NCBI GenBank assembly: GCA_018287875.1
Contig: JAGVVL010000009.1
Span: forward strand, 1,364,001-1,428,000
From: Nigrospora sphaerica
Taxonomy: Eukaryota; Ascomycota; Sordariomycetes; Amphisphaeriales; Apiosporaceae
Direction: 5' to 3'
DNA: 64,000 nt
Position numbers and translations under genes: made by a program. Positions within the stretch are counted from its first letter, which is position 1. Each line of letters opens with the position of its first letter. The notes beneath the pieces were generated by a model. The model was not told where the DNA came from, made no database searches, and saw only the letters and a list, made by a program, of their open reading frames with translations. Positions 53,952-64,000 of this stretch are shown here, piece by piece.

Positions 53952-54428
53952 TACATACCTATTACTGGCCCGTAGATGCTGCCGCACTGTGTGCCTAGCA
54001 TCCGGACGGTAAGTCTGCACTGTACAGAGCATCACCTGCAGGGGTCGTCCCCAGAATAGAGGGCCCCCGGGACCACGTAATAGCGTACGACTAACAAGTC
54101 GCCCTGGGAGCAGCTGAAGAGGCCGTTGGACCTCCCCTCGCGCGTTGCGACGGCTTCCCATTCCCTGTTCCGTCCTGTTCTGCTGCCTAGACAGCAACTC
54201 TCATCCCCTTTCCTACCGAATCGCTGCACCGAGTGCGGACACGACCTTCCCATCCGTCCGTCTTGCTCTCGGATTCAACCCCCGCAGCCGCCGAAGCGCA
54301 AGCAGTACATGCTAGGGTTGCCTCGATTCCACCTCAGCTGCGGGAGCTCTTGAGCCTCGCCCGCCAGGACCGTCGTCCCTCCCTTCCCTCGACCACCACC
54401 AACAGGACCTTCATTACCACCGCCCGCC
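53952..54428. promoter_or_regulatory. Upstream region of the KDEL receptor gene
   Basis: 477 bp between the transposon and the receptor start codon, pyrimidine-rich near the ATG. The transposon insertion lies about 480 bp upstream of the start codon and may limit or alter the promoter. No gene seen. Confidence 0.4.
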
Positions 54429-55782
54429 ATGACGGCCTGGAACGTACGCATTGCGAACTCCGGCGTGCCCTCTGATGCCAGCTAACCAGTTCCTTGACCC
54501 CAGGTATTCCGCATTCTGGGCGACTGCTCCCACCTGCTCTCCAAATGCATCCTCATCTTCGCCATCCACCGTAATCGGAGCTCGGAAGGTACGCAACCCG
54601 CCCTACTCCTCCTCCCCGTAGCCCCCGGCCTTGACGAAGACGACGATGGCGACGGCGACGACGACGGCTGGCCGGAACTACCGCCGGTTTCCAGACGCTC
54701 ACTATGTCGCTTCCTGCAGGCGTGTCCATGATCACCCAGGTGCTCTACGCCGTCGTGTTCTGCACGCGCTACACCGACGTCTTCCGCGAACGCTACCTGT
54801 GGAACCTCTTCTTCAAGCTCTTCTACATCGGCTCCTCGCTGTACATCCTCGCCATCATGCGCTGGCGCTACCCTCGAACGCGGGAACGCGAGGTCTCGTG
54901 GAAGCTGGGCGCCGCCGTGCTGGGCGGCTCCCTGCTCCTGTCGCCCCTCGTCATGCTGATCTTTGACAGCAGCCAGAGATGGGGCTTCTTTACCGTACGT
55001 GGACCACCATACAAAACAAAAGCCCCTCCACTCCTTCGTCTTGTCTCTCTCGCTGACGCCCTTTGGTTCTCCCTCTTCCCCAGTGGATGTACGACTTCTC
55101 ACTCATTCTCGAGTCCGTGTGCGTGCTCCCGCAGCTGCTCCTGCTCCGGCAGACGACGGTGCCGACGGTCATCGACTCGGGCTACATCCTGACGCTGGGC
55201 TCGTACCGCGCGCTCTACATCCTCAACTGGATCCTGCGCGAGACGGACGTCAACGACCGCAAGCCCAACGTGATCTCGGTCATCTTCGGCATCATCCAGA
55301 CGGCCCTCTACGTCGACTTCGCCTGGGTCTACTACACGCGCCAGCGCGTCAAGCTCCGCAACGGCGGCGTCGTCGACGCCGACGACCTGCGCCACGGCTG
55401 GCTTCTCAGCAAGATCTTTGGCCACAAGCGCTTCCACGATGCCGAGGCCGACGACGAGGAGAGCGCCCCCGCCCTCGGCGGCGCCGGCCGCCCCGCCGAC
55501 CCCTCGGCTGCCCCCGGCCCCCGGCGGTCCAAGTGGGGCGCCCGCGGCATCTCCATCAGCGCCGACGACGGCGTGCACCAGCACGAGGCCGCCCGCGCCG
55601 ACGACGACGACGACGGCCTCGACGGCGCCGTGGACCCCGACGCCAAGATGAAAGACCCCGACGAGCTCGCCCGCGCGCTAGACGACGACGACGAAGACGA
55701 CGTGGGGCCCTCTGCCTCGACCCACGCCGCCAATGACAGGGCCAATGGGGTGACCAACGGCAGCGAGTGGAGGGACACCTGA
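54429..55782 (+). CDS. erd2: ER lumen protein-retaining (K/HDEL) receptor, Erd2-like
   Basis: Seven-helix Golgi-ER receptor that retrieves HDEL/KDEL proteins. Four exons, 54429-54443, 54504-54588, 54720-54994 and 55084-55782, encode 357 residues. The first coding exon is only 15 nt (MTAWN). Motifs follow the family: VFRILGDCSHLLSKCILIF, GVSMITQVLYAVVFCTRYTD, LFFKLFYIGSSLYILAIMRW, WMYDFSLILESVCVLPQLLL, TVIDSGYILTLGSYRALYIL NWI, and VIFGIIQTALYVDFAWVYYT. Canonical receptors end shortly after that helix (about 215 residues). Here a further ~140 residues are appended, acidic and low complexity (DDDDDGLDGAVDPDAK, DDDDEDDVGPSA), in the same exon. Long acidic tails occur in some filamentous Erd2 paralogues as I recall. 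It may be a divergent paralogue rather than the main receptor. Confidence 0.88.
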
Positions 55783-56305
55783 GATGCGAAACTGGGCATG
55801 TATTTTACGGAGCAAGGCGCCGCGGGCCCGGGGCTTTGGACCCTCAAGGCCAGCAGCCTGGGGCAATGAAGCATGGGTATACTACGAGGCTCAGGCATGT
55901 CTTGGGAGTTTTGTGAATGTGTACCACTTGTGTAACAGGGCCATGTACGTTGCCGCGAATTCAGCGCGAACACTTTAGGGGAATATCTGTTATCGTTGGG
56001 GTATACTGCGGCTTGCGGTTTTGTCTTGGTCACGGGCGGGCCAACTCTGCTTTAATAGCACAATGTGGACATGAGACACGTCTACTGCTTCCTGGCATAA
56101 AAGCGGGCACGATGTTTCAGTATTCATGTTCACTACGCCTACAACGAAACCCACATGTGTGCTCTTTCGTATGTTGCGGTCAGTTGTGTCCGCCCCAAAG
56201 TCCATACAAGCAGACGGGGGGGCGTACAGCTCTCCACCACGCCGTGGACCAAGGAAAGCATCCCACTCGTGGGTCCCCGGTCCCCGGCGGAGGCCCCGGC
56301 GGCTA
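55783..56305. other. Convergent 3' intergenic region
   Basis: 523 bp between the 3' ends of the KDEL receptor and GH76 genes. Only terminators and polyadenylation signals are expected; nothing else is seen. Confidence 0.45.
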
Positions 56306-58168
56306 CTACGGGGCCTGCGGTGTCTGGGCGATGCTCCAGTAGGCGCGCATGAGAGCCAGGCCGCCGCCCTGCGTCTCGACGGTGCGGCCGCGCCCCCGTT
56401 CATTGGGGTCCTCCGCCGCCGCCGCCGCCGGGTCGCTGCCGGCGTCCTCCTCGGCCGCGCGCTGGCCCAGCCGGGCCTGGTGGGTGTAGGGCAGGACGGC
56501 GGTGACGGGCCGCAGCAAGGGGTCCTCGGGGCGCCGCCAGGTGGCGTCCCGGGGCACGCCGTAGTTGCGGTAGTCGTCGGCGTGGCCGATACCGTCAGTA
56601 TCGAAGGTGGGCCAGGCCCCCGTGTAGTTGGTGAGCAGGCCCGCCGTCCACCACTGGCCGTATTTGCCGTCCCGGCTGAGCGTGCCCCGGGCCGCCGCCG
56701 CGTTGTGCTTGATCCAGTTGCCGTAACGCGCGCACGTCTCGGCGTGCCAGGACTGGAGCCGCGCCAGCGACGCCGGCGCCGCGCCCTCCTCGTTCCGGCC
56801 CGGCTCGGCCATCGGGGCCCCGAGGGGCTCGCAAAAGGCCGTCAGGTGGTGGAAGTAAATACCCTTGAACGTCTGGCCGTCCTGGCTGCAGGACCCACTG
56901 GAGTCGCACGGGTCCTCTAGGACGCCGGCGCGACCCAGGCCACGCCAAGGGGGAAGCTCGTCGATATGAAACTTGGACAGATTGTCCACGGGCTTGTCGG
57001 CAATCAAGTCGTAGCCAGTGGCGTTAATGACGTTCCGCACGAGCTGATGCCCGTCGGTAAGGTAAGACGTCGACCCCGTGGCTTGCCAGAGTCCCCGAAG
57101 TCCTGTCAGGAGCACGCCCTGGTTGTACGTGAAAACTGATTCGGACCTCTCATCGCATTTCGTGTTGTTGTTGTTGGGATCGGTCAAGCCGCTGATATGG
57201 AAGCCGTCTGCGTACAGGCCCTGGTCATTCGTCATATTGGAGTCGACCAGCCACTTATAGCCATCTACGGCCGCCTGGAGAAATTTCGGGTCCCTGGCGA
57301 CGGTAGGCACTTCGGAGGTGGAATCCGGGAGCCCCCTCCCAGCCCCGTCGAATGGCGATGGGTTGTCGTCGCCGGGAAAGTACAGGTACATGGATATCGA
57401 ACCGGCAATCCATAGTTCGTTCGTAATGGCATTCTTATAGGGCAGCAACTGGGGGTTCCAGTTCATGCCACCACCGCAGAGCACCGTGTCCCAGCCCTTG
57501 GACGCCAGGTCCCAGAAAACACGCGACCGGTGGGCAAAAGCGGGAGACCACGTATTGCCATGCCAAGTCTGGTTCGCCAGGATGGACTCGATGGCATCCC
57601 AGCCGGGTGGGGCCGCAGAGCCGGCCTGCTGAGCCTGTATAGTATAGTGCAGCTCCGTGTGCCTGTTGATGAACCTGATGGCTTCGAGCCAACCCAGAAC
57701 GACCCACAGGATGTCGTCGTAAGCCTCGTTACGGATGGCAAAGGCGTTCTCCCCAAAGTAGTAGGCGACGACTTGGTTGAAGTAACCGTCTATCAGGTTC
57801 TCTTGAAGTTTCCAGTCGGCGACAACGCTGGAGTCCAAGAGGGTCAGGGCCTCGGAGAAGGTCCTCAGCGCGCCCGAGACATGGGTTCCCATGACGGCGC
57901 CGGTCCAGTCGATGGAAGTTGGCCACGTCCCTACCCAGGCGGCAAAGTAATCCTTCTGCATGACGTTGAGGGCCTCGAGCATGTCGGCGAGGACATCAAA
58001 CTTCGAGGCGGCCTGTGTGATCCTGCCACTGGGTGGACTCCCGATGGCGGTGGGCAGCCGGCCAGGCGCAGCATCGGCATCGGGCAGGGTAGCGCTTGCT
58101 TGGGGTGCCGCGAGAGCCGACAGAGACGCGCCCGCAAGCAAGAACTGAGCCAATGCGTACTTGGCCAT
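56306..58168 (-). CDS. Secreted glycoside hydrolase family 76 (endo-1,6-alpha-mannanase type)
   Basis: Single exon of 620 residues. The N terminus MAKYALAQFLLAGASLSALA is a clear signal peptide (start at 58168; the open frame upstream has no ATG). GH76 features: QKDYFAAWVGTWPTSIDWTG, LIDGYFNQVVAYYFGENAFA, the catalytic Asp-Asp in NEAYDDILWVVLGWLEAIRF, FWDLASKGWDTVLCGGGMNW, YKNAITNELWIAGSISMYLY and VFTYNQGVLLTGLRGLWQAT. Such enzymes act on fungal mannan and cell-wall alpha-1,6-mannose backbones; Dfg5/Dcw1 relatives transfer GPI-proteins to the wall. Residues after ~440 are less conserved, longer than in minimal GH76 (about 450 residues) and contain a Pro/Ala/Glu-rich insert before the closing GGGLALMRAYW. 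No convincing GPI signal ends the protein, so secretion or wall retention is uncertain. Confidence 0.9.
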   Translation of the reverse strand: MAKYALAQFLLAGASLSALAAPQASATLPDADAAPGRLPTAIGSPPSGRITQAASKFDVLADMLEALNVMQKDYFAAWVGTWPTSIDWTGAVMGTHVSGALRTFSEALTLLDSSVVADWKLQENLIDGYFNQVVAYYFGENAFAIRNEAYDDILWVVLGWLEAIRFINRHTELHYTIQAQQAGSAAPPGWDAIESILANQTWHGNTWSPAFAHRSRVFWDLASKGWDTVLCGGGMNWNPQLLPYKNAITNELWIAGSISMYLYFPGDDNPSPFDGAGRGLPDSTSEVPTVARDPKFLQAAVDGYKWLVDSNMTNDQGLYADGFHISGLTDPNNNNTKCDERSESVFTYNQGVLLTGLRGLWQATGSTSYLTDGHQLVRNVINATGYDLIADKPVDNLSKFHIDELPPWRGLGRAGVLEDPCDSSGSCSQDGQTFKGIYFHHLTAFCEPLGAPMAEPGRNEEGAAPASLARLQSWHAETCARYGNWIKHNAAAARGTLSRDGKYGQWWTAGLLTNYTGAWPTFDTDGIGHADDYRNYGVPRDATWRRPEDPLLRPVTAVLPYTHQARLGQRAAEEDAGSDPAAAAAEDPNERGRGRTVETQGGGLALMRAYWSIAQTPQAP

Positions 58169-59773
58169 TGTACGTGCCGTTGGTTTGGCTCGAAGCCCCG
58201 AGTGATTGAGTTCACCCACGTGGCTGTCGGTAACGTCAACGACGGGAAAGCAAAGAGAGAAGCGAAGTCGGGGAAGTTAACAAAGAAGGAACCGAATGAA
58301 GCTATACCATGGCGGCGGGAGGGGGCGGATCGTCAGGGGACCACTTGGCCGTGGCCAAGACAGTGTGGAGGGTCAGCTGGGGGGCGGAAACGGATGGAGG
58401 TACGTCAGCTCGGCGTAGGGCCAAGGACACACCAGCCGATGGGAGCAGGGTATGCAAGGTGATGCCGAGTACGACAACGGCGCATGTGCAGACCAAGCGC
58501 ATGAGATCGGCGAGGCTGCCAGGCTCTGTAACACCAGGTCGGACAGCAGGCTGGCGGCTGCGTGAGGCGGCTCGTGGGGAGGCCTTGCAAGGGCTGATTG
58601 GTACGGGTGACGGGCGACAAACTCTCCTGGCAGCCAATGCCTTTGATTCAGCTCACGATCCAGATGGGCACGGCCCGGTAGTACTACTACCTAGGGGAGG
58701 CGGGATGGATGGTTGCAACAAAGATGGATGGGTCGAAGGCTTGGAAGCTGCCAGCGCCCTAGCCAGCCCGTGCGGGGGTGGAGGAGGAGGTAGTGCCGTG
58801 CGTGGAAACACTCGAGGGATTCCTAGGCTGTGATATGTGCAGTACGGAGTACATCCTAGATAATCCCACTGGTCAGCCTACACCACCTCATCCACACAAT
58901 ACGAGCTGGATGCAAGTACGTACGATACCACGTTTAAGTGAACTCGGCAAGCAATCACATGTAGTACCTAGACTATATCTTTTGAAGTACGTCGCTCGGG
59001 CCGTGAGGACCGGGACAGGGGCCGACAGATGGTGTAAGTACCTAGGTGGACGGATCACGAGCCGGCAAGAATGCGGGGTTTGCATATTTCAACTGCCTGA
59101 TGCGTCCTGCCGCGCCTGCCCCGGCCTCTATGCCCCTTGACAACTGACGGCACCAAGAGTCGGCGGTAGTGCGGGGTATGCAGTGCTTGCTTCTCGGACC
59201 GTGGTCCTAATGCGTGCTGCAAGCCCTGCGTGGGCGCTCCCTATGCTTTGCCAGGAATTTCCAGGCCGCCACTGGGCGCCGGCTTCGCGGACGGTTGACG
59301 TTTCTTTGTGCCTAGGGAACTCAGCATCGAGACTCGGGAGAGAGATCCATCCCTGGCTGTTTGGACGACCCAAGGGCGACCTGAATAAGCTCAACCAAAC
59401 CGCGATCCCCCCTCGGCTATCGTTGTGCTGATCCTTCACGTCACCCTCCGAGCAACATTGTGTCTGTCCAGGTTGTTTATTCACAGAGAACGTAGATACA
59501 GATATCTGGCTGGAAACTTGTACGTGTCGCAAATGGTTCATTAGGGTGAAAAAGGGCCAGTTCATGGGCAACCCTGCCAAAGAGCAAATAGGTATAATCG
59601 TCGTTCGTACATCAAGAGGTAGGCGCCGACCTCATCATCAGGGCGAAAGCAGTCTCCCAAACTCCGCCGGGCATTGGGGCCTTCTAACCCAGGCCGGCCC
59701 GTTGTAGCCACATTCCGGTAAGGACATCAGATTCCGTAGTAACACATGGACGAAAGTCGGGCGGTCTACGCTC
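58169..59773. other. Intergenic, GH76 upstream region
   Basis: 1.6 kb between the GH76 start and the adenylate kinase 3' end (both minus). It holds many short overlapping frames and no domain-like sequence. The GH76 promoter lies in its left part. Confidence 0.5.
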
Positions 59774-60580
59774 TCAAGCAAACTGTCGTTCAAACTCTCT
59801 GAAGAGCTTGGGGGTGATTTCGTCACTGCTTTGGCCCTCCACCTCCCAGAGCACGCCTTTCTTAGCGTAGTGCTCCAGTAGCGGTTCGCTCGTCTCCTGG
59901 AACTTGTGAAACCGGGAGCGGTAGACTTCCTCGGTGTCGTCGGCCCTCTGCACCAGGCGTTCGCCCGTGATGTCGTCAACACCCGGCACCTTGGGGGCAT
60001 GGAACGTCGTGTTGTAGACCCGACCGGACGGCTCGTGGACCCACCGTGTCGAGATGCGTTGCATAATGACATCGAAGGGCGTCTTGAGCGACACGACCCA
60101 GTTGATGGGCACAATGTCGTCGAGCTTTTCCGCTTGGGCCGCCGTGCGGGGGAACCCGTCGAGCAGGAACGAGGCCGTCGGGTCCTCCGAAGCATGGGCC
60201 GAGAGGGTCGCGCCCGCGGCGGGGTTGGTACCGAGGGCCGTGATGAAGGGGTCGGAGTCCTCGTAGGCCTCGGCGGCGTTCACGGCTGACGACGCCAGGG
60301 TCATGACGTTGGACCGCCCGCCCGCCAGCCAGCCGCGGTGGCCGAGCTCGTTGGTGATGAGGCGGAGGATCATGTCATCCGGTACGAGGCCACCCGTCTT
60401 CATGGTGCTCTCGACCTTGATGCCCAGGGGCGTGCGGTTCTTGACATTGTGGCGCAGGAGGTCGCCCGACGAGATGGCGCACAGCTGTGGGAAACGATGG
60501 AGCAGGCGTTCCGACTGCGTGCCCTTGCCTACACCCGGTGCGCCGACGAGGATCACACGGGCTGCCTTGCGGAGGCTCAT
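59774..60580 (-). CDS. adk2: Mitochondrial adenylate kinase / GTP:AMP phosphotransferase
   Basis: Nucleoside monophosphate kinase of the AK3/Adk2 type, keeping matrix AMP/GTP balance. Single exon of 268 residues from MSLRKAARVILVGAPGVGKGT (P-loop residues 13-21). Further motifs: ISSGDLLRHNVKNRTPLG (AMP site), LVPDDMILRLITNEL, FLLDGFPRTAAQAEKLD, NWVVSLKTPFDVIMQRISTRW, and the lid VHEPSGRVYNTTFHAPKVPG with no zinc cysteines, as in AK3. The end is ITGERLVQRADDTEEVYRSR and ITPKLFREFERQF. There is a ~45-residue insert of low complexity (ALGTNPAAGATLSAHASEDP) before FLLDGFPRT compared with yeast Adk2. The open frame extends 94 codons upstream, but its sequence is Arg/Ser/Pro-rich and not family-like, so the ATG at 60580 is preferred. 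Confidence 0.92.
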   Translation of the reverse strand: MSLRKAARVILVGAPGVGKGTQSERLLHRFPQLCAISSGDLLRHNVKNRTPLGIKVESTMKTGGLVPDDMILRLITNELGHRGWLAGGRSNVMTLASSAVNAAEAYEDSDPFITALGTNPAAGATLSAHASEDPTASFLLDGFPRTAAQAEKLDDIVPINWVVSLKTPFDVIMQRISTRWVHEPSGRVYNTTFHAPKVPGVDDITGERLVQRADDTEEVYRSRFHKFQETSEPLLEHYAKKGVLWEVEGQSSDEITPKLFREFERQFA

Positions 60581-63038
60581 AGTACGCCGGTGCGTGGTGT
60601 CGCGGCGGGCACTTCTTCCTGGCTCGGAGCGCGCGCTCTGTCTCTCTCCCTCTCCCGAAAGAGACGGGACAAGGCGAGGGTGCGAGATGTCTTCCGCGGG
60701 AGGGGCACGGATGCTTGATTGCCCGCGATAGTAGGTCAATCTCGAAGAGAGAGGGACGAGGGGCCTGGCTGCCGGGGCCCGAGGGGTGAAGCACACAACT
60801 CGGATGGGCGAGTTTGGCGGTGAACGTGGGGCTGGCGTATCGATCAAGACCGAGAGCGACAAAGAAAGCCCATCTGTTATCGGCGCTGTGGACTCGAAAG
60901 GGTTTGTGCTGGTGCAGCAGGTACCCGCGCGTTGAGAGCGGGGGGCGGTACGTCACGCCAGAAGTTGAAAGACCCTGGAGGGATCCGTGCGACAAAATGG
61001 GCCGAACCGCTTACGAGGTCACCATGGCGGGCGCAAAATCGATATATATGTTGGGTTGGGGAGGGGGGAGGCGATGTGGAAGAAAGAAGGAAAACAACGG
61101 ACTCCGAGAGTAGCAGTGCGGGAAAGCCACCCTGCCACCACCCACCAGCAGGGAAGGATCAGTTATGGAAGGGCATGGGATGGGATGGGATGCCGACTTC
61201 GCAGGGCGAACACGACTGGGCGATGTGATGGGCAATGGATCGAAGCGAGGAGGGATGCTGGCAACAACTGCTACTGGATTGGCTGACGGATCTGGCGGGC
61301 GGCCAGGGCTCCCGGCTGAGTTGAATCAGGGAAGCTTGTCGGTCTTTCGTTGGAGTGGCTTGCAGCTACAGCTGTGGGGGGAAAGAGTCCGGTCCATGAC
61401 GATCAGCCCATCGGGGAGCCATTCACGACCCTGACGCGTTCAACTTTTTTTTGGACACACTTGTTGAGTCGACAAACGTGGGGAGGGTTTGCGCCGGGCG
61501 AACAGGCGAGCATACAGGCATTCCCCTCGCATCCCATACAATCCGAGACCGCAAGGAATCGCAGCTCCGTTCCTTCGCACTTTGGGGCCACGATCACCGA
61601 TAGCCAACCTCTCCCCCGGTACATGTCCGGACATTTAAATGTTCTCATACCAAGGAATCGGAATGGCTTAGCGAAGAAATACCTTCCCACACGTTCTGCG
61701 ATAACTCCGATGCTGACAGCCACGCCCGGCCTCTGGGAAAGAGTCCGACGGCGTGAGATGGCTGCTTCCCGTACCACCGCGCATTCTTCAGGGCTACACT
61801 TTGGACGCGCCGGATAAAACCCCTGTGGCTGCCATCTCTGATCCAGGCCGTTCCGGAACATGGCCAACTCGTTTTCATGCGGCCATAAGGCTGCCTGGGT
61901 GCATACGTGGCAACCCTACGAGGTAGCACTGATACCGTAGGCCACCTGCATGTTCAAGAGAAAAAAGTTGCCGTGAGACACAATGCACCTCAGCACACCC
62001 CCAGGCAAGTCGGTACTAATCGCTTGTCCGGCGGCGATGCAAAGGACTGGTTGCAAGCGAACAGACGCCGTCGCGGTTCTTGCCCCTCTTGGAGGCCACA
62101 GCACTGGGAGGAGCCGGGCAAAGGAAGTGCATCTGTATAAGTCTCGCGGGGGGGGCAACTTATGCATTCTAGCGAAAGCTACACTACCCTACCAGTAAGA
62201 GACGGGCATTTTGGCTTGGCCGAAGAGCGGAACACAAACCGGCAGCCTGGCGAGCCCTGGCTGACGAACGCGCAATTGCAGGTACTGTGTAAGCCTGTCC
62301 CCTAAGCCCGGAAGCAAATTACAATCACGGCGCAGGGTTCGGGTCAGATCATTCATCCGATGCCCCGTAGCCGGAGGTTCCGGCTTTCCAATCGTCTGCT
62401 GATGAAAGGCTCGGTGCTCGCTGGCGTGAGACCCCGGCTGATTCGGTAGCGGTTCGGCCATATACATAGACCAGCCGTCACATGCGCCGGCGCGGTTCCG
62501 TCGCCTCGGCCACGGCCAGTTGATTCAAGATCCCGACCAACTGCACGATAATATCCCGGGTGCTTTAAGAAGTAATCAAAATATGCATTGTACACGTGTG
62601 TTGGTATGGAGTATCCGTCGTGGTTTCCCATTGGCGAGCGCGCCCGCCCAAGGTCCGGACTGTGTGGGCAACTGAGTTTGTGCGCCGGCATCACAAGTAT
62701 CCCAATCTACTCTATAGCCGCAAGACATGGGTGAAGATTGCCTGGACTAGCCTTCGAATCGCTGTTTTCTTAACCCATGATTATAGCATGTTACTCTTGT
62801 ACAGACGATCAAACAGAAAGACGCTGGTTGTTTGGTGTCCCAAACTATGTCTCTTTGGGCGCTCTGGGGTTCCAATACTGCAAACCCAATTTTCCCTGAT
62901 AGGCCCAAAGCCGAGCACTACGTCGCCGGGACCTTTATTGCTCGATGATTTTTTTTTTCATTCAATTCGTAAATTCGGCTTAATGGCTTTGCTGTGGGCT
63001 CGGCAGTGCTCGTAATACACCACCAGCCTGGCATAGCT
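60581..63038. other. Intergenic, 2.5 kb
   Basis: No supported gene. The adk2 promoter is at the left and UAP1 3' sequence at the right. An antisense pair of frames at 61350-61867 was considered and rejected. A/T-rich stretches occur after 62550, including a T run at 62949-62959. Confidence 0.5.
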
Positions 63039-64000
63039 TTAGATCGACTCGGAAACCTCCTGGCCCTTGAACTTCTCCAGGCCTTCTCCACCCTATTTGC
63101 AAACGTTAACCATGAATCAGGGTCGGGGGGGCGGACACCCTTCACTTACGTAGCTGGTCAGAGGGGAAACCTCGAGGCCCTCGCTCTTGACGACGGCGCC
63201 GGCGGCCTTGGCCCACCGCTCGCCCTGGGCCATGATGTCCTGCTTGCTGGTGATCATGTTGTCGTCCTTGGCGTCGGTGCCGTTCTTCAGAGGCGAGAAC
63301 TCGTCCTCGCGCTTGACCTCGAGCGAGGCGAAGTCGCTGAGCTCGAGCATGTTGAAGTTGTCAAACACAAACTGCTCGAGCTTGATGCCGTTGGGCTTCT
63401 CGGGCTTGACCGATTCGCCCGAGGCTGTGTCGACGCAGGGGATCTTCTTTCGCGCGACGTGGTGGGGGAGCTTGCCCATCCACGCCTCCATGCCGTTCAG
63501 GTAGTCGAAGGAGTAGTAGTGGTTCACGATGTTGGCGGCGCGGAACTTGAGCAGGTCGGGGTTCTTGGCGTCCTTGGCCTCGGCCGTCGCGCTGTCAATC
63601 TCCGAGTACTCGACCACGTCGGGCTTGCCGTTCTTGGACAGAATCAGGCCGACCGACTCGGTGGCATTGCGCTTGCGCACGACCTTGGTGGCAATCTTGG
63701 CCTTCTGCTCGGCCGAGAAGCCGATGAAGACGGGGTCGGCAACCTTGACCAAGCAGTTGTCGACGCAGTAGGCGTGGATGTGCTCAACACCGCGCGCCTT
63801 CATGTCCTTGAGCACCGTGTCGACGTCGGCACCGAACTTGGACTTGATGGGCGCCTGGTACAGAGCCTTGTACAGGCCGCCGTTGCCATCAGGGGCCACG
63901 GCAACCTTGCCCTTGGCCTCCAGCATGATCTTGCCCTCGTTGGAGATGCAGGGCAGGACACCCTGCTCGAAGATCATGACGTCCTCCTTGCTCATACCAA
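63039..64000 (-). CDS. uap1: UDP-N-acetylglucosamine pyrophosphorylase (UAP1), 5' part missing
   Basis: Makes UDP-GlcNAc from GlcNAc-1-P and UTP, the precursor for chitin and N-glycans, in the cytosol. The 3' two exons are in the window: 63150 to the edge (at least 64000) and 63092-63039. The visible part begins at [20 protein letters not shown] and continues with [55 protein letters not shown] and DVVEYSEID. It goes on with [60 protein letters not shown] and [14 protein letters not shown]. The last exon adds [17 protein letters not shown] and TAA. The nucleotide-binding loop and start codon lie beyond the edge. The donor (TAC|GTAAGT) and acceptor (AAATAG) at the last intron are good and keep phase. 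Confidence 0.97.

Noticed and set aside
61350..61867. Opposed 155-codon frames, the minus one with several cysteines
   Set aside because: Both strands are open over the same bases, there is no signal peptide or conserved spacing, and no splice support.

Overview
The window is nuclear DNA of a filamentous ascomycete, most likely a Sordariomycete. Short 45-90 nt introns with GTRNGT donors, CTRAC/TACTAAT branch sites and YAG acceptors interrupt most genes. Genes lie on both strands and are widely spaced. Several families are typical of, or restricted to, Pezizomycotina (DUF7025 AAA ATPases, DUF7708 proteins, GH76 mannanases, Scm3 with AT-hooks). I found no convincing tRNA, rRNA or CRISPR. The right edge cuts UDP-GlcNAc pyrophosphorylase.

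Layout: 1-4.6 kb, no supported gene. 4.6-5.8 kb, cyclophilin H type prolyl isomerase (+). 6.9-12.8 kb, a divergent pair: a DUF7025/AAA+ ATPase (-) and a DUF7708 protein with a degenerate NTPase region (+). 13.0-14.6 kb, atg6/Beclin-1 (-). 15.6-18.7 kb, the CENP-A chaperone scm3 (+). 20.6-22.0 kb, casein kinase 2 alpha (-). 23.4-25.9 kb, two poorly characterised acidic proteins (-). 26.6-28.2 kb, atg14 (+). 28.8-31.3 kb, a membrane/low-complexity gene interrupted by an in-frame UAG (-). 32.7-36.5 kb, spc7/KNL1 (-). 37.3-38.0 kb, ribosomal protein uS17/S11 (+). 39.0-40.1 kb, a twin CX9C protein (+). 43.1-43.3 kb, a tiny cysteine-tailed spliced gene (-). 45.6-48.1 kb, ame1/CENP-U (-). 49.5-52.3 kb, an unknown protein split by UAG (+). 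52.6-54.0 kb, a Tc1/mariner element. 54.4-55.8 kb, KDEL receptor (+). 56.3-58.2 kb, GH76 enzyme (-). 59.8-60.6 kb, mitochondrial adenylate kinase (-). 63.0-64.0 kb, UAP1, partial (-).

Functional themes: three kinetochore/centromere genes (scm3, spc7, ame1) and two subunits of autophagy PI3-kinase complex I (atg6, atg14) lie within 35 kb among housekeeping genes. The accessory part is the AAA/DUF7708 pair and the transposon-flanked unknown gene.

Most notable: (i) two genes with a single in-frame UAG, one of them in the loop of a perfect 5-bp hairpin, the signature of fungal A-to-I stop-codon editing; (ii) an intron-containing in-frame tandem duplication inside spc7; (iii) a 7-nt micro-exon completing the Walker A region of the AAA ATPase; (iv) a 58-residue cysteine-tailed protein assembled by splicing.
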